A stretch of 64,000 bases of DNA from Methylorubrum rhodinum (GCF_014199935.1 NZ_JACHOP010000018.1:1-64000); one strand, 5' to 3'. Positions 37,989-45,945 are shown, counted from the first letter of the stretch. Notes: generated from the sequence alone by a model not told the origin. Translations and numbers: made by a program.

Positions 37989-39013
37989 CGCGCGGCCTCC
38001 TTCGGGGCGCCCTCGGGGGCGGGGAAGAACAGCTCGCTCTCGGCGCTCGCCTTGGCCGAGACCAGCCCGGCGCGGTTCATGTAGGCGAGATAGTCCAGCA
38101 TGCGCTTGGGCGCCGTCGTCCACTCGTTCTGCGGCGCACGGATGATGGCCACGGCCTCGTCCTGCGAGAGCTTCGCCCCCTCGGCCTTGATCCAGAGCGC
38201 GGCGGCCCGGTTCGGGTCGTCGCGGATCAGCTTCAGGCTGTCCTCCAGCGCGGCGAGGAAGGCCGCGGTGACCTTCGGGTTCGCCGCCACGAAGCGGCCC
38301 GAGGCCCAGACGAGGTTGAAGGTGTGGGGGCCGCCCATCACGTCGAAGCTGTCGAGCACCTTGCGGGCGCGTGGGTCCTTCAGCTCCATCTCCTGAAACG
38401 GCGGCGCGCCGAAATGCGCCGTGATCTCCGAGCGCCCGCCCATCATCGCGGTCTGCGCGTCGGGATGGCCCATCGAGACCGTGAGCGGGTCGAGCTTGGC
38501 CTGCTGGCCCGCCCCGAAGGCCTGCTCGGCGGCCATCTGCAGGGTGATGGCCTGGATCGAGGTCTTGGCGGTCGGCAGCGCGATCTTGTCCTTCGGGCCG
38601 AAATCCTTGATCGACTTGACGTCCGGGTTGACCGTCACCAGCCAGAGCGGCATCGCATTGAGCGCCGCCACGCCCTTCACCTTGATGTTGGTCTGCGTCC
38701 GGCCCCAGATCGTCAGGAACGGGCCGACGCCACCGGAGGCGAGGTCGAGGTTGCCCGAGAGCAGCGCCTCGTTCATGCCGGAACCGCCGGTGAAGCGCAG
38801 CCACTCCGCCTTGATGTCGAGGCCGCGGGCCTTGGCCTGCTTCTCCAGCAGGCCTTCCTCCTCCATCACGGTCAGCGGCAGGTAGGAAATCCCGAACTGC
38901 TTGGCGAGCCGGACGGTCGATACCTCGGCCCGGGCCGCGCCGAGCGCCCCCCACATGGCCGCGACCGTGCCGACGAGCCGGACGATGCTCCGTGCCGTCA
39001 TGGCGTTCCTCAC
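37985..39013 (-). CDS. SsuA/TauA-type substrate-binding protein of a sulfonate ABC transporter
   Basis: 342 residues: signal peptide (VRLVGTVAAMWGALGAARAE) then an NMT1/SsuA-like domain (VRLAKQFGISYLPLTVMEEEGLL, FTGGSGMNEALLSGNLDLAS). Such periplasmic proteins bind taurine, alkanesulfonates or similar anions. No desulfonating monooxygenase (SsuD, TauD) is nearby, so the substrate is probably degraded by the cluster's own enzymes. First gene of a coupled run ending with the FAD subunit. A cluster palindrome lies 80 bases upstream. Confidence 0.86.
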   Translation of the reverse strand: MRNAMTARSIVRLVGTVAAMWGALGAARAEVSTVRLAKQFGISYLPLTVMEEEGLLEKQAKARGLDIKAEWLRFTGGSGMNEALLSGNLDLASGGVGPFLTIWGRTQTNIKVKGVAALNAMPLWLVTVNPDVKSIKDFGPKDKIALPTAKTSIQAITLQMAAEQAFGAGQQAKLDPLTVSMGHPDAQTAMMGGRSEITAHFGAPPFQEMELKDPRARKVLDSFDVMGGPHTFNLVWASGRFVAANPKVTAAFLAALEDSLKLIRDDPNRAAALWIKAEGAKLSQDEAVAIIRAPQNEWTTAPKRMLDYLAYMNRAGLVSAKASAESELFFPAPEGAPKEAAR

Positions 39014-39092
39014 CGGTTCTCGCGCCGATCTGTCGTGTCCGTCAGCGTCGCGTCGAGGATACGCCCGTCCCGAGGGCTGTCAACATTAAGGT

Positions 39093-39106
39093 GTCATATA
39101 CATGAC
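39093..39106. promoter_or_regulatory. Cluster operator, site 3 (binding-protein/Sdh-like operon)
   Basis: GTCATATACATGAC, 11 of 14 bases identical to site 1 and with intact symmetry of the outer five bases. Lies 80 bases upstream of the binding-protein start, just after a terminator-like hairpin of the preceding genes. Confidence 0.68.
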
Positions 39107-39149
39107 TCGTTTCGGATCGGCGATCCGGGGCCGGGGCTTCGACGGTAAA

Positions 39150-39187
39150 CGTCGTCCCGAGGCGCGTCGGAGCGCCCCGGGACGACG
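39150..39187 (-). terminator. Terminator-like hairpin after the permease gene
   Basis: CGTCGTCCCG + GGCGC pairs with GCGCC + CGGGACGACG, one A/C mismatch, 6-base loop. It lies downstream of the permease on the minus strand and separates it from the binding-protein operon. No clear U-run. Confidence 0.55.
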
Positions 39188-39223
39188 AGGGAGGTCAGGG
39201 ATGCAGCGGGATATGCGGCGGCG

Positions 39224-40222
39224 TCAGGCCTGCATGCCCCAGCGCCGGATGGTGTGGCGCTCGATCGTCTGGAAGATCAGGTTCTCGACGACGAGGCCGA
39301 TCAGGATCACGGTCAGCAGCCCGGCGAACACGTTCGGGATGTCGAGCATGTTCTTGTTCTCGAAGATGAACCATCCGAGGCCGCCGGAGCCCGAGGAGAC
39401 GCCGAAGACGAGTTCGGCGGCGATCAGCGTGCGCCACGCGAAGGCCCAGCCGACCTTCAGGCCGGTCAGGATGCTGGGAAAGGCCGCCGGGATCAGGATC
39501 TTCCGGATCAGGCCCGCGCCGCTCAGGCCGTAATTGCGCCCGACCATCGTCAGCGTCCGGCTCACCGAGAGGAAGCCGGAATGGGTGTTGAGGGCGATCG
39601 CCCAGGTGACGGAATGCACCAGCACGAAGACGAGGCTTCCGTTGCCGAGGCCGAACCAGATCAGGGCCAGCGGCAGCAACGCGATCGCCGGCAGCGGGTT
39701 GAGCATCGACGTCATGGTCTCGAGGAAGTCGGTGCCGATCCGCGAGGCGATGGCGAGGCCGGTCAGCAGCGTGGCGAGCACGATCCCGATCCCGTAGCCG
39801 ACGAGCAGGATCTTCACCGACCCCCAGGCCCGCAGCGGCAGCGTCCCGTCCGCCACGCCGCGGAAGAACGCCGCGAGCGTCGCGGTGAAGGTCGGGAACA
39901 GGAGGTCGTTGTCGAGGGTGCGCCCGTAGATCTCCCAGATCGAGGCCAGCACCACCAATATGAAGATCTTGCGCAGCCAGGCTTGGTTGTAGAGCCGTTC
40001 CGGCGTCGAGAGCGGCTTCTCGACGATGGTGCCGCCCTGGGCGGACATCCGGTCGCGGACGATTTCGGGACGCGACGGGCCCACGGGCGCAGTCGCGGCG
40101 AAGGCATTCGCGCCGGAGCCGTGCCCGACCACGTTGGGTCGGGACGCATCTCGAAATCTCTGTGGTGCCGCGCTTCCCTTCGACGAACCGGCATCCACTT
40201 CGTCGGAAAGCGCCCTAGACAT
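39224..40222 (-). CDS. SsuC/TauC-type ABC transporter permease
   Basis: 332 residues; a hydrophilic N-terminal extension of about 80 residues is unusual for the family, and an internal start is possible at MSAQGGTIVEKP (39 residues shorter by common homologue length is not determinable here). The core has about six membrane helices and the EAA-type loop (GLIRKILIPAAFPSILTGLKVG). Overlaps the ATPase gene by eight bases. Confidence 0.85.
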   Translation of the reverse strand: MSRALSDEVDAGSSKGSAAPQRFRDASRPNVVGHGSGANAFAATAPVGPSRPEIVRDRMSAQGGTIVEKPLSTPERLYNQAWLRKIFILVVLASIWEIYGRTLDNDLLFPTFTATLAAFFRGVADGTLPLRAWGSVKILLVGYGIGIVLATLLTGLAIASRIGTDFLETMTSMLNPLPAIALLPLALIWFGLGNGSLVFVLVHSVTWAIALNTHSGFLSVSRTLTMVGRNYGLSGAGLIRKILIPAAFPSILTGLKVGWAFAWRTLIAAELVFGVSSGSGGLGWFIFENKNMLDIPNVFAGLLTVILIGLVVENLIFQTIERHTIRRWGMQA

Positions 40223-40985
40223 TCTCCGCCTCCTCGATCTCCTCGGAGAACAGCATCTGCTGGATGCGGTTCTCCAGACGCGCCTGTTCTCCCGGTGCGC
40301 CCACGCTGTTCAGCTCGGCCTTCACCTCGCCGGGATGGGGCGAGAGCAGGAGGATACGCGAGCCGATCTTGATCGCTTCCGGGATCGAGTGGGTGACGAA
40401 GAGGACCGTGAAGCGGGTCTCGTCCCAGAGCGCGAGCAGCTCGTCCTGCATCCGCCGACGGGTGAGCGCGTCGAGCGCGGCGAAGGGCTCGTCCATCAGC
40501 AGGATGTCGGGCTCCATCGCCATCCCGCGGGCGATCGCGACCCGCTGTTTCATCCCGCCGGACAGCATGTGCGGGAAGCTGTCGGCGAACTTCGTGAGGT
40601 TGACCTTGTCGATATAGGCCATCGCCCGCTCCTCGGCGGCGCGGCCGGTGAGGCGACCCGAGGCTTCGAGGGCGAAGACGACGTTCTGCTTGACCGTCTT
40701 CCAGGGCAGGAGCTGGTCGAACTCTTGGAAGACCATCATCCGGTCCGGGCCCGGCTCGGTGACGGCCTGCCCCTTCAGCCGGATCTCGCCCTCGGTCGGC
40801 GGCATGTAGCCGCCCACCGCCTTCAGGAGCGTCGACTTCCCGCAACCGGAGGGGCCGAGCAGAACGAAGCGGTCCCCCGGCAGGACATCGAAACTGACCC
40901 GGTAGGTCGCGGTGATCAGGTGATGCGGCGTCTTGTATTGCAGCGTGACGCCGTCGACCTCCAACAGAGGTTGATTCAAGCCCAT
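40215..40985 (-). CDS. SsuB/TauB-type ABC transporter ATPase
   Basis: 256 residues. Walker A GPSGCGKST, Q-loop FQEFDQLLPW, signature LSGGMKQR, Walker B ILLMDEPFAALD and switch HSIPEA are all intact. Energises the sulfonate importer. ATG 40985 follows a strong GGGAGGAG ribosome site. Leads the unit with the permease; the divergent promoter region toward the sulfite dehydrogenase lies upstream. Confidence 0.92.
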   Translation of the reverse strand: MGLNQPLLEVDGVTLQYKTPHHLITATYRVSFDVLPGDRFVLLGPSGCGKSTLLKAVGGYMPPTEGEIRLKGQAVTEPGPDRMMVFQEFDQLLPWKTVKQNVVFALEASGRLTGRAAEERAMAYIDKVNLTKFADSFPHMLSGGMKQRVAIARGMAMEPDILLMDEPFAALDALTRRRMQDELLALWDETRFTVLFVTHSIPEAIKIGSRILLLSPHPGEVKAELNSVGAPGEQARLENRIQQMLFSEEIEEAENV

Positions 40986-41637
40986 ACGCTCCTCCCTGCG
41001 CCGCGGCTTAGGCCGCGATCTTTTGCGAGCTATGTCTTGTCTTGATCCGTGCCGCGGCGATGCAGGATGCCGCGGCGATTATTTTAAACTTTCGTGGGTG
41101 ATCCGCCGAATCGGTGTGCGGTACGGCCGTGAACGGGCCTGGACGATGTCCGGCAACGGTTGGCGAAGCCGCGGCCGGCCTCCACGGCGCAGGCCGCACG
41201 CCAGGGCCATGATGCCCCTAACGTGATAGCAGACTCGGGCCCGATCATCAAGATCATATATCATTTACAAGACTGCAGTGGATTCGCTTGACGAGGACGC
41301 GCCCGTGACGGATCCTCGACCGTGCCTCGAGTCCCGTCCCATCGCCGACGGACCGGCCGCGAAACCCATCGGCAGTCCTGTCTTCGATGGAGCGCGCTCG
41401 AACCAGGCGTGTCACGACGGAGCCGGGAGGCTTCCGCCCGCGTGGTCGACGAGTCTTGTCGGTCCGCGAGGTTCCCCTCCACCCCCGGGCCGGCTGGAGC
41501 GATCCCGGATCACGCCTTTCGCGAGGGAGGAGCGCCGTTCTGCGTCCTCGCCAATCTCAACGGCTCGGCCGACCGGGATGGATCGCAGCGGAGGGCACAC
41601 TCCGCTCGATCGCCGCAACGATCAGAGGGAGGATGCC
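40986..41637. promoter_or_regulatory. Divergent promoter region between ssuB-like and sorA-like genes
   Basis: 652 bases. An A+T-rich patch at 41220-41280 holds operator site 4. A half-site-like GTCTTGTCTTGATC is at 41036-41049. The stretch 41280-41637 is open in two frames (a GTG at 41278 joins the sorA frame), but the predicted extension is unlike any signal peptide and a strong GAGGGAGG site precedes the ATG at 41638, so it is read as an untranslated leader. Confidence 0.55.
41260..41273. promoter_or_regulatory. Cluster operator, site 4 (divergent importer/sulfite dehydrogenase)
   Basis: ATCATTTACAAGAC; on the other strand GTCTTGTAAATGAT, 10 of 14 bases identical to site 1. The weakest of the four, but located in the A+T-rich patch between the two divergent units. 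Confidence 0.5.
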
Positions 41638-42936
41638 ATGACGATGACGATGACGAACGACGACGCACCGATCATTCCGGCGCGCACCGTCGGCCTCGAC
41701 CGGCGCGGCTTCCTTGCGGGCGCCGGCCTCGCCGGCGCCGCGCTCGGGGCCGGCAGCGTCGTGACGGCCGCTCCCGCGGGCGCGCAGGAGTCAAAGCCCT
41801 CCGAGGCCGCGAAGGCGGCCGGCCCGGCCGAGCCCGCCGCCTTCGCCTACGAGGGCAAGGATTCCGGATTGACGGGGCTCGGCGACCGGCCGCTGGTGGC
41901 CGAGACGCCAGCGCATCTGCTCGACGACGACACCACGCCGATCGCGAAGTTCTTCATCCGCTGCAACGGGCAGATTCCGGAGCCGGCGGCGGATCGGGAC
42001 GCGTGGTCGCTGACGATCGACGGCGAGGTCGAGGCGCCTCTGACCCTCTCGCTGAAGGAGTTGAGGGAGCGCTTCACGCCCAGAACCTTCCGCATGGTGC
42101 TGGAATGCGGCGGCAACGGCCGCTCGTCCTTCCAGCCGCCGGCCCGCGGCAACCAGTGGACCAACGGCGGCGCCGGCTGCGCGGAATGGACCGGCATTCC
42201 CCTCGGCGAGGTGCTCCGGGCGGCCAAGGTCAAGCCGTCGGCGCGGTACACGGCCCATCACGGTGCGGACCCGCATCTCTCGGGCGATGCCAAGAAGGAA
42301 AGCCTGTCGCGCGGCATGCCCATCGCGAAGGCGATGGACGCGCACAACCTGCTGGTCTTCGCGATGAACGGCGAGCCGTTGCCGAACATCCATGGCGGCC
42401 CCCTGCGGCTACTGGTGCCCGGCTGGCCGGGCTCGCTGTCCCACAAGTGGCTGACGCGGATCACCCTGCGCGACCGGGAGCACGACGGCCAGGGGATGAC
42501 CGGCCACTCGTACCGGCTGCCCGAGCGGCCGCTTGTACCGGGCTCGAAGGGCGACGGCGTTCCCTTCCGCATCCTCGAGTCGATGCCGGTGAGGGCCGTG
42601 ACCACGTCGCCGGCGAACGGCACGCGGCTGCCGACGGGTGCGCACGATCTCGATCTGCGCGGCGCGGCCTGGGGCGGCGACATCCCCATCGCCCGCGTCG
42701 AGGTCAGCATCGACGGCGGCCAGACCTGGACGGAGGCGACGATCGCACCCTTGAAGAACCGCTACGACTGGCATCGCTGGACCGCGCGGATCAAGCTGCC
42801 GTCGGACGGCTATTACGAGGTCTTCGCGCGCGCAACCGACGTCCACGGCCGGACGCAGCCGACCTTGGCGACCAACTGGAACCCGCAGGGCTACGGCGGC
42901 AACGCCCAGCACCGCATCGCGATTCTGGTGGGCTGA
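41638..42936 (+). CDS. sorA: SorA-type periplasmic sulfite dehydrogenase, molybdenum subunit
   Basis: 432 residues. Twin-arginine signal (LDRRGFLAGAGLAGAALGAG) sends the folded protein to the periplasm. Sulfite-oxidase fold: molybdenum-ligating Cys157 in MVLECGGNGR, GGAGCAEWTGIPLGEVL, HGGPLRLLVPGWPG and a C-terminal dimerisation domain (PIARVEVSIDGGQTWTEA). It oxidises sulfite to sulfate and hands electrons to cytochrome c. Followed after four bases by a cytochrome c gene, the SorA-SorB arrangement. It would remove sulfite exported after SuyAB cleavage. Confidence 0.9.
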   Translation: MTMTMTNDDAPIIPARTVGLDRRGFLAGAGLAGAALGAGSVVTAAPAGAQESKPSEAAKAAGPAEPAAFAYEGKDSGLTGLGDRPLVAETPAHLLDDDTTPIAKFFIRCNGQIPEPAADRDAWSLTIDGEVEAPLTLSLKELRERFTPRTFRMVLECGGNGRSSFQPPARGNQWTNGGAGCAEWTGIPLGEVLRAAKVKPSARYTAHHGADPHLSGDAKKESLSRGMPIAKAMDAHNLLVFAMNGEPLPNIHGGPLRLLVPGWPGSLSHKWLTRITLRDREHDGQGMTGHSYRLPERPLVPGSKGDGVPFRILESMPVRAVTTSPANGTRLPTGAHDLDLRGAAWGGDIPIARVEVSIDGGQTWTEATIAPLKNRYDWHRWTARIKLPSDGYYEVFARATDVHGRTQPTLATNWNPQGYGGNAQHRIAILVG

Positions 42937-42940
42937 GCCG

Positions 42941-43297
42941 ATGGCGAACCGAACCCTGATCGCCGCGACCGCGCTCCTGCTCGGTGCGGCCCCGATTCCG
43001 GCCTCGGCCCAGCAGGCGGCGGCGCGGGAGGAGCGCGCGGAGGCGCTTCCCGCCGCGCCCGGCCGCGACGAGGCCTTCGGCACCTGCTCGGCCTGCCACG
43101 CCTACCGGCTCGTCGCCGCCCAGGGCTTGAGCCGAGAGCGCTGGGACGAGACCATGACGCTGATGACCGAGAAGCACGGCATGCCCAAGCTCGAAGGCGA
43201 CGAGCGCCGGGTCGTCCTCGACTACCTCGCGAGGGCGCACCCACCCAAGCGGGCCACCGGAACGGGCGGTTTCCAAGTCCCGTTCGCGCCGCAATAG
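42941..43297 (+). CDS. sorB: SorB-type cytochrome c subunit of sulfite dehydrogenase
   Basis: 118 residues: signal peptide (LIAATALLLGAAPIPASAQ), one haem-c site CSACH (residues 49-53) and a likely axial Met in the MTLMTEKHGMPKLEGDE stretch. Small monohaem cytochrome directly downstream of the molybdenum subunit, as in SorAB. It accepts electrons from SorA in the periplasm. Confidence 0.88.
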   Translation: MANRTLIAATALLLGAAPIPASAQQAAAREERAEALPAAPGRDEAFGTCSACHAYRLVAAQGLSRERWDETMTLMTEKHGMPKLEGDERRVVLDYLARAHPPKRATGTGGFQVPFAPQ

Positions 43298-43353
43298 GCC
43301 GCGTGCGGTGAACGTTGATGGGCACGAGGTCCGGCCACTGCGCCCGCCCTCGG

Positions 43354-43911
43354 GGGTCGTGTCCCATGCGGTGGTGTAGCTGAGGGGTGGTCATCGGCGG
43401 TTGCCGGGTAGGGTCGGGTTGCGAGCACCAACCTCGAACCCGAGAGACCTCCGATGACCGACGAGATGATGGCCCTGCGCGGGAGCGGCGCCCATCGTGG
43501 CAGGCCACGATGGGGTCCCGCCGATGGAGAAGAGTGCCGACGCCGATCTGCTGCGCGAGATGATCGGCTTTGCCGCCCAACGGCTGATGGAGTTGGAGGT
43601 GGGCGGCCTGACCGGGGCGGCCCATGGCGAGAAGAGCGCCGAGCGGCTGGTTCAACGCAACGGCTATCGCGACCGGGACTGGCAGACGCGGGCCGGCACG
43701 GTCGAACTGCGCATCCCCAAGCTGCGCAAGGGCTCGTACTTCCCCGGTTTCCTGGAGCCGCGGCGCATGGCCGAGCCCTTCGACAGGCTCAGGGTGAGGG
43801 GCTCAACAGCGAGATCGAGCGCCGGACCGAGGTGATCGGAAACTTCCCCAACGAGGCCGCCATCATCCGCCTCGTCGGCGCGATCCTGCTCGAACAGAAC
43901 GACGAGTCGCC
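43354..43911 (+). pseudogene. Decayed IS256-family transposase
   Basis: An N-terminal part (MEKSADADLLREMIGFAAQR through GTVELRIPKLRKGSYFPGFL, about 43524-43780) and a C-terminal end (FPNEAAIIRLVGAILLEQND, about 43811-43905) of a Mutator/IS256 transposase are present. The whole catalytic centre between them is missing, replaced by a TTCGACAGGCTCAGGGTGAG patch. A second break, with a small palindrome (CATCGTGGCAGGCCACGATG), shifts the frame near 43490-43515, after the natural start at 43454. The left end of the element is probably near 43354. Not functional. Confidence 0.8.
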
Positions 43912-43938
43912 CGCGTCTACCAATTCCGCCATACCCGC
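43912..43938 (-). tRNA. tRNA-Leu 5' fragment (27 nt)
   Basis: Read on the minus strand it starts GCGGGTATGGCGGAATTGGT and continues AGACGCG, the acceptor and D-arm start of an alphaproteobacterial tRNA-Leu. It then runs straight into transposase remnant, so anticodon, T arm and 3' end are absent. A relic, consistent with an old integration or rearrangement point. Confidence 0.75.
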
Positions 43939-44056
43939 GACGCCTCCGCCTCACGGCACAGGCCGAGGGTTCAGGGCCAGCGCGAATTTTTCGCGCGCCG
44001 TCACGCCCTCGCTTCGCGCCGGCTTCTGTGCTGAAAGGGCGGCGCTTCCCGCTCGC

Positions 44057-44152
44057 GCATCGGCCTGGATCTCGGATCCAGGCCGATGCGCTCGATCCTT
44101 GTTTCTGCATCGTCTTTTTCCGAAAGCCGGAAGCCACCTTTCGGGCCGATGC
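44057..44152. repeat. Hairpin repeat family C, copy 1
   Basis: Minus-strand order: GCATCGGCCCGAAAGGTGGC hairpin (44107-44152), a spacer AACAAGGATCGAGC, then a second perfect palindrome GCATCGGCCTGGATC/GATCCAGGCCGATGC (44057-44089). Copies at 45855-45945 and 53319-53364. Confidence 0.7.
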
Positions 44153-44170
44153 TCTCGCGGATGAGGAACC

Positions 44171-44752
44171 ATGATCCGCCGTCTCTACGAGTGGATACTC
44201 GCGCTCGCCGCCAAGCCCTCGGCTCCTTACGCGCTGGGGGCCGTGGCGTTTGCTGAGAGTTCGTTCTTCCCCGTGCCGCCCGACGCCATGATCGTGCCGA
44301 TGGCGGTGAGCCGGCCTGACCGGGTCTGGCTCTATGCCACCATCGCGACCGTCGCCTCCGTGCTCGGCGGGCTCGTGGGCTACGCCATCGGCGCGCTGCT
44401 GTTCGACTCGGTCGGGGTGTGGCTGTTCAACCTCTACGGGCTCGCCGACAAGGCCGCGACGTTCCAGGCCTCCTACGCCACCTACGGGCATTGGGTGATC
44501 CTCCTGAAGGGACTCACGCCGATCCCCTACAAGCTCGTCACCATCACCTCGGGCTTCGCGCATTACTCGCTGTTCTGGTTCACCGTGCTGTCGGTGGTGA
44601 CCCGTGGGGCGCGCTTCTTCCTGCTCGCCTGGCTGCTCGGGCGCTACGGCGTCGGCATCCGCGCGGTGCTCGACCGGCATCTCAACGTGGTGGCCGGCCT
44701 GTTCGCCGCGGTGATCATCCTCGGCTTCGTCGCCTTCAAGGTGATGCTGTGA
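44171..44752 (+). CDS. YqaA-like (SNARE-associated/DedA-related) membrane protein
   Basis: 193 residues, about five membrane segments. FAESSFFPVPPDAMIVPMAV near the N-terminus and LKGLTPIPYKLVTITSGFAH in the middle match the VTT/DedA superfamily, YqaA branch. Members are linked to membrane lipid recycling and envelope stress, mechanism not settled. Its stop overlaps the dsbB start (GTGA), so the two are co-translated. Confidence 0.86.
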   Translation: MIRRLYEWILALAAKPSAPYALGAVAFAESSFFPVPPDAMIVPMAVSRPDRVWLYATIATVASVLGGLVGYAIGALLFDSVGVWLFNLYGLADKAATFQASYATYGHWVILLKGLTPIPYKLVTITSGFAHYSLFWFTVLSVVTRGARFFLLAWLLGRYGVGIRAVLDRHLNVVAGLFAAVIILGFVAFKVML

Positions 44753-45255
44753 GCCTGCGTGCCATCGCGCTCGCGCTCGCGCTCGCTGCGGCGGCCACCG
44801 TCGGCGCCGCGCTCGTGTTCGAGCACGGCTTCGGCTACGTGCCGTGCAAGCTCTGCCTGACCGAGCGGGTGCCCTACTATCTCGCCGCGCCGCTCGCGCT
44901 GGTCGCCGCCTTCCTGCCGCCGCGGCCGGCGCGGTTCCTGCTGGGGCTGGTGGCGCTGGTGCTGCTCTACGGGGCCGGGCTCGGCGTCTATCACGCGGGC
45001 GCCGAATGGGCTTTTTGGCCCGGACCCAACGATTGCGGCGGCGGCTCGGGCGCGGCGCCGGCGGAGGTCGGCGACTTCCTCAAGAGCCTGGAGAGCGTGC
45101 GGCCGGTCGATTGCACGACCGCCGCGTGGCGCTTCCTCGGCGTTTCGCTCGCCGGATGGAACGCGCTGATCGCCGCTGCCCTCGGCCTCGTCGCGGCGGC
45201 TGCGGCGCTCGGGTTCGCTCAGCCCTCGACCGGGCCGCACCAGCCGGGCAGGTAG
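44749..45255 (+). CDS. dsbB: Disulfide bond formation protein B
   Basis: 168 residues from GTG 44749, four membrane helices. First redox pair CKLC in GYVPCKLCLTERVPYY; second periplasmic cysteines in GPNDCGGG and PVDCTTAAWRF. DsbB re-oxidises periplasmic thiol oxidases with quinone. Coupled to the YqaA-like gene. Its 3' end overlaps the convergent ParB-like gene by 37 bases. Confidence 0.88.
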   Translation: MSLRAIALALALAAAATVGAALVFEHGFGYVPCKLCLTERVPYYLAAPLALVAAFLPPRPARFLLGLVALVLLYGAGLGVYHAGAEWAFWPGPNDCGGGSGAAPAEVGDFLKSLESVRPVDCTTAAWRFLGVSLAGWNALIAAALGLVAAAAALGFAQPSTGPHQPGR

Positions 45256-45836
45256 CCGGCCTCCGGCGACTTGGCGAAGCGCATCGCCCGCTCCAGCGCC
45301 GCCGAAAAATCATCGGCGACGAGCTTGGGCTTCACCTTGCGTCGCAAAAAGTCGGCCCACAGGAACTCGCTGAACGGCGTCGTGTCCTTCGCGAAGCCCC
45401 CCGCCCGGCGCAACTCGCCCGCAAGGCTGCGATAGGGGTCGTCGGCGAGCGCCGAAATCGTCTTCGGGATGTCCGAGAAGCCAACCCGCACCCCCTTGGC
45501 GTCGTAGGGATGGACCCAGGACTTGTGGTCGGCCACCGTCCAGAACGCGTCCTTGCTCAGCTTGTGCAGGTCGGCCACCACCGTCACCAACACGCTCTCG
45601 ACGCCCTCCTCGTGGAGCGCGCGGGCAAGGTGGTGATGGTCGATGACGTAGTGGTGCTTCTTCGGCCCGAGCAGCACCGGGATCATGTGCGCGCCGAGGA
45701 AGGCCGCCTTCTTGTCCGCATCGTGTTCGCGCCAGCGGCGGCGCTTCTCCGCGACCTCGCGATAGCCGACCGTCATCTGGGTCGGCCGCAGTTCGGCGAT
45801 CGGCACGGGTTTGAGCAGGGGTTCGCGCGGGGCCAT
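45219..45836 (-). CDS. ParB-like (ParBc_2) protein of unknown function
   Basis: 205 residues. An N-terminal ParB/Srx-like fold (VPIAELRPTQMTVGYREVAEKRR, HHYVIDHHHLARALHEEG) without the helix-turn-helix of chromosome-partition ParB. Continues with KTISALADDPYRSLAGELRRAG and FSEFLWADFLR. Stand-alone proteins of this type are widespread, function unknown. Convergent overlap with dsbB. Confidence 0.8.
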   Translation of the reverse strand: MAPREPLLKPVPIAELRPTQMTVGYREVAEKRRRWREHDADKKAAFLGAHMIPVLLGPKKHHYVIDHHHLARALHEEGVESVLVTVVADLHKLSKDAFWTVADHKSWVHPYDAKGVRVGFSDIPKTISALADDPYRSLAGELRRAGGFAKDTTPFSEFLWADFLRRKVKPKLVADDFSAALERAMRFAKSPEAGYLPGWCGPVEG

Positions 45837-45854
45837 GAGGGTTCGTCCGTCAAA

Positions 45855-45945
45855 GCATCGGCCCGAAAGGTGGGAACCGGCTTTCGGAAAAGCCGATGCG
45901 TCACAAGAATTCAGCGTCTCGTGCTGGATATCATATCCAGCACGA
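45855..45945. repeat. Hairpin repeat family C, copy 2
   Basis: GCATCGGCCCGAAAGGTGGG, then CCGGCTTTCGG and GCCGATGC (45855-45899), then a spacer ACAAGAATTCAGCG and a second palindrome CTCGTGCTGGATAT-CAT-ATCCAGCACGAG. Lies between the ParB-like and EVE genes. Confidence 0.7.

Noticed and set aside
33167..38000. Reading the sdh/fum genes simply as housekeeping TCA-cycle genes
   Set aside because: Kept only as the alternative. They are coupled to a sulfonate-binding protein gene, lie next to suyAB, share the cluster palindrome and carry unusual active-site residues.
37985..40985. Taurine or alkanesulfonate monooxygenase system
   Set aside because: The transporter is of the Ssu/Tau type, but no TauD, SsuD/SsuE, Xsc or taurine transaminase gene is present nearby.
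41278..41637. Upstream GTG start for sorA
   Set aside because: It would put 120 unrelated residues before the twin-arginine signal; the ATG at 41638 has a strong ribosome site.
43912..44000. Functional tRNA-Leu
   Set aside because: Only the first 27 bases match; no anticodon arm, T arm or CCA end follows.
43454..44164. Intact 236-residue protein at the IS remnant
   Set aside because: The frame fuses out-of-frame transposase, junction and repeat DNA; only pieces resemble a transposase.
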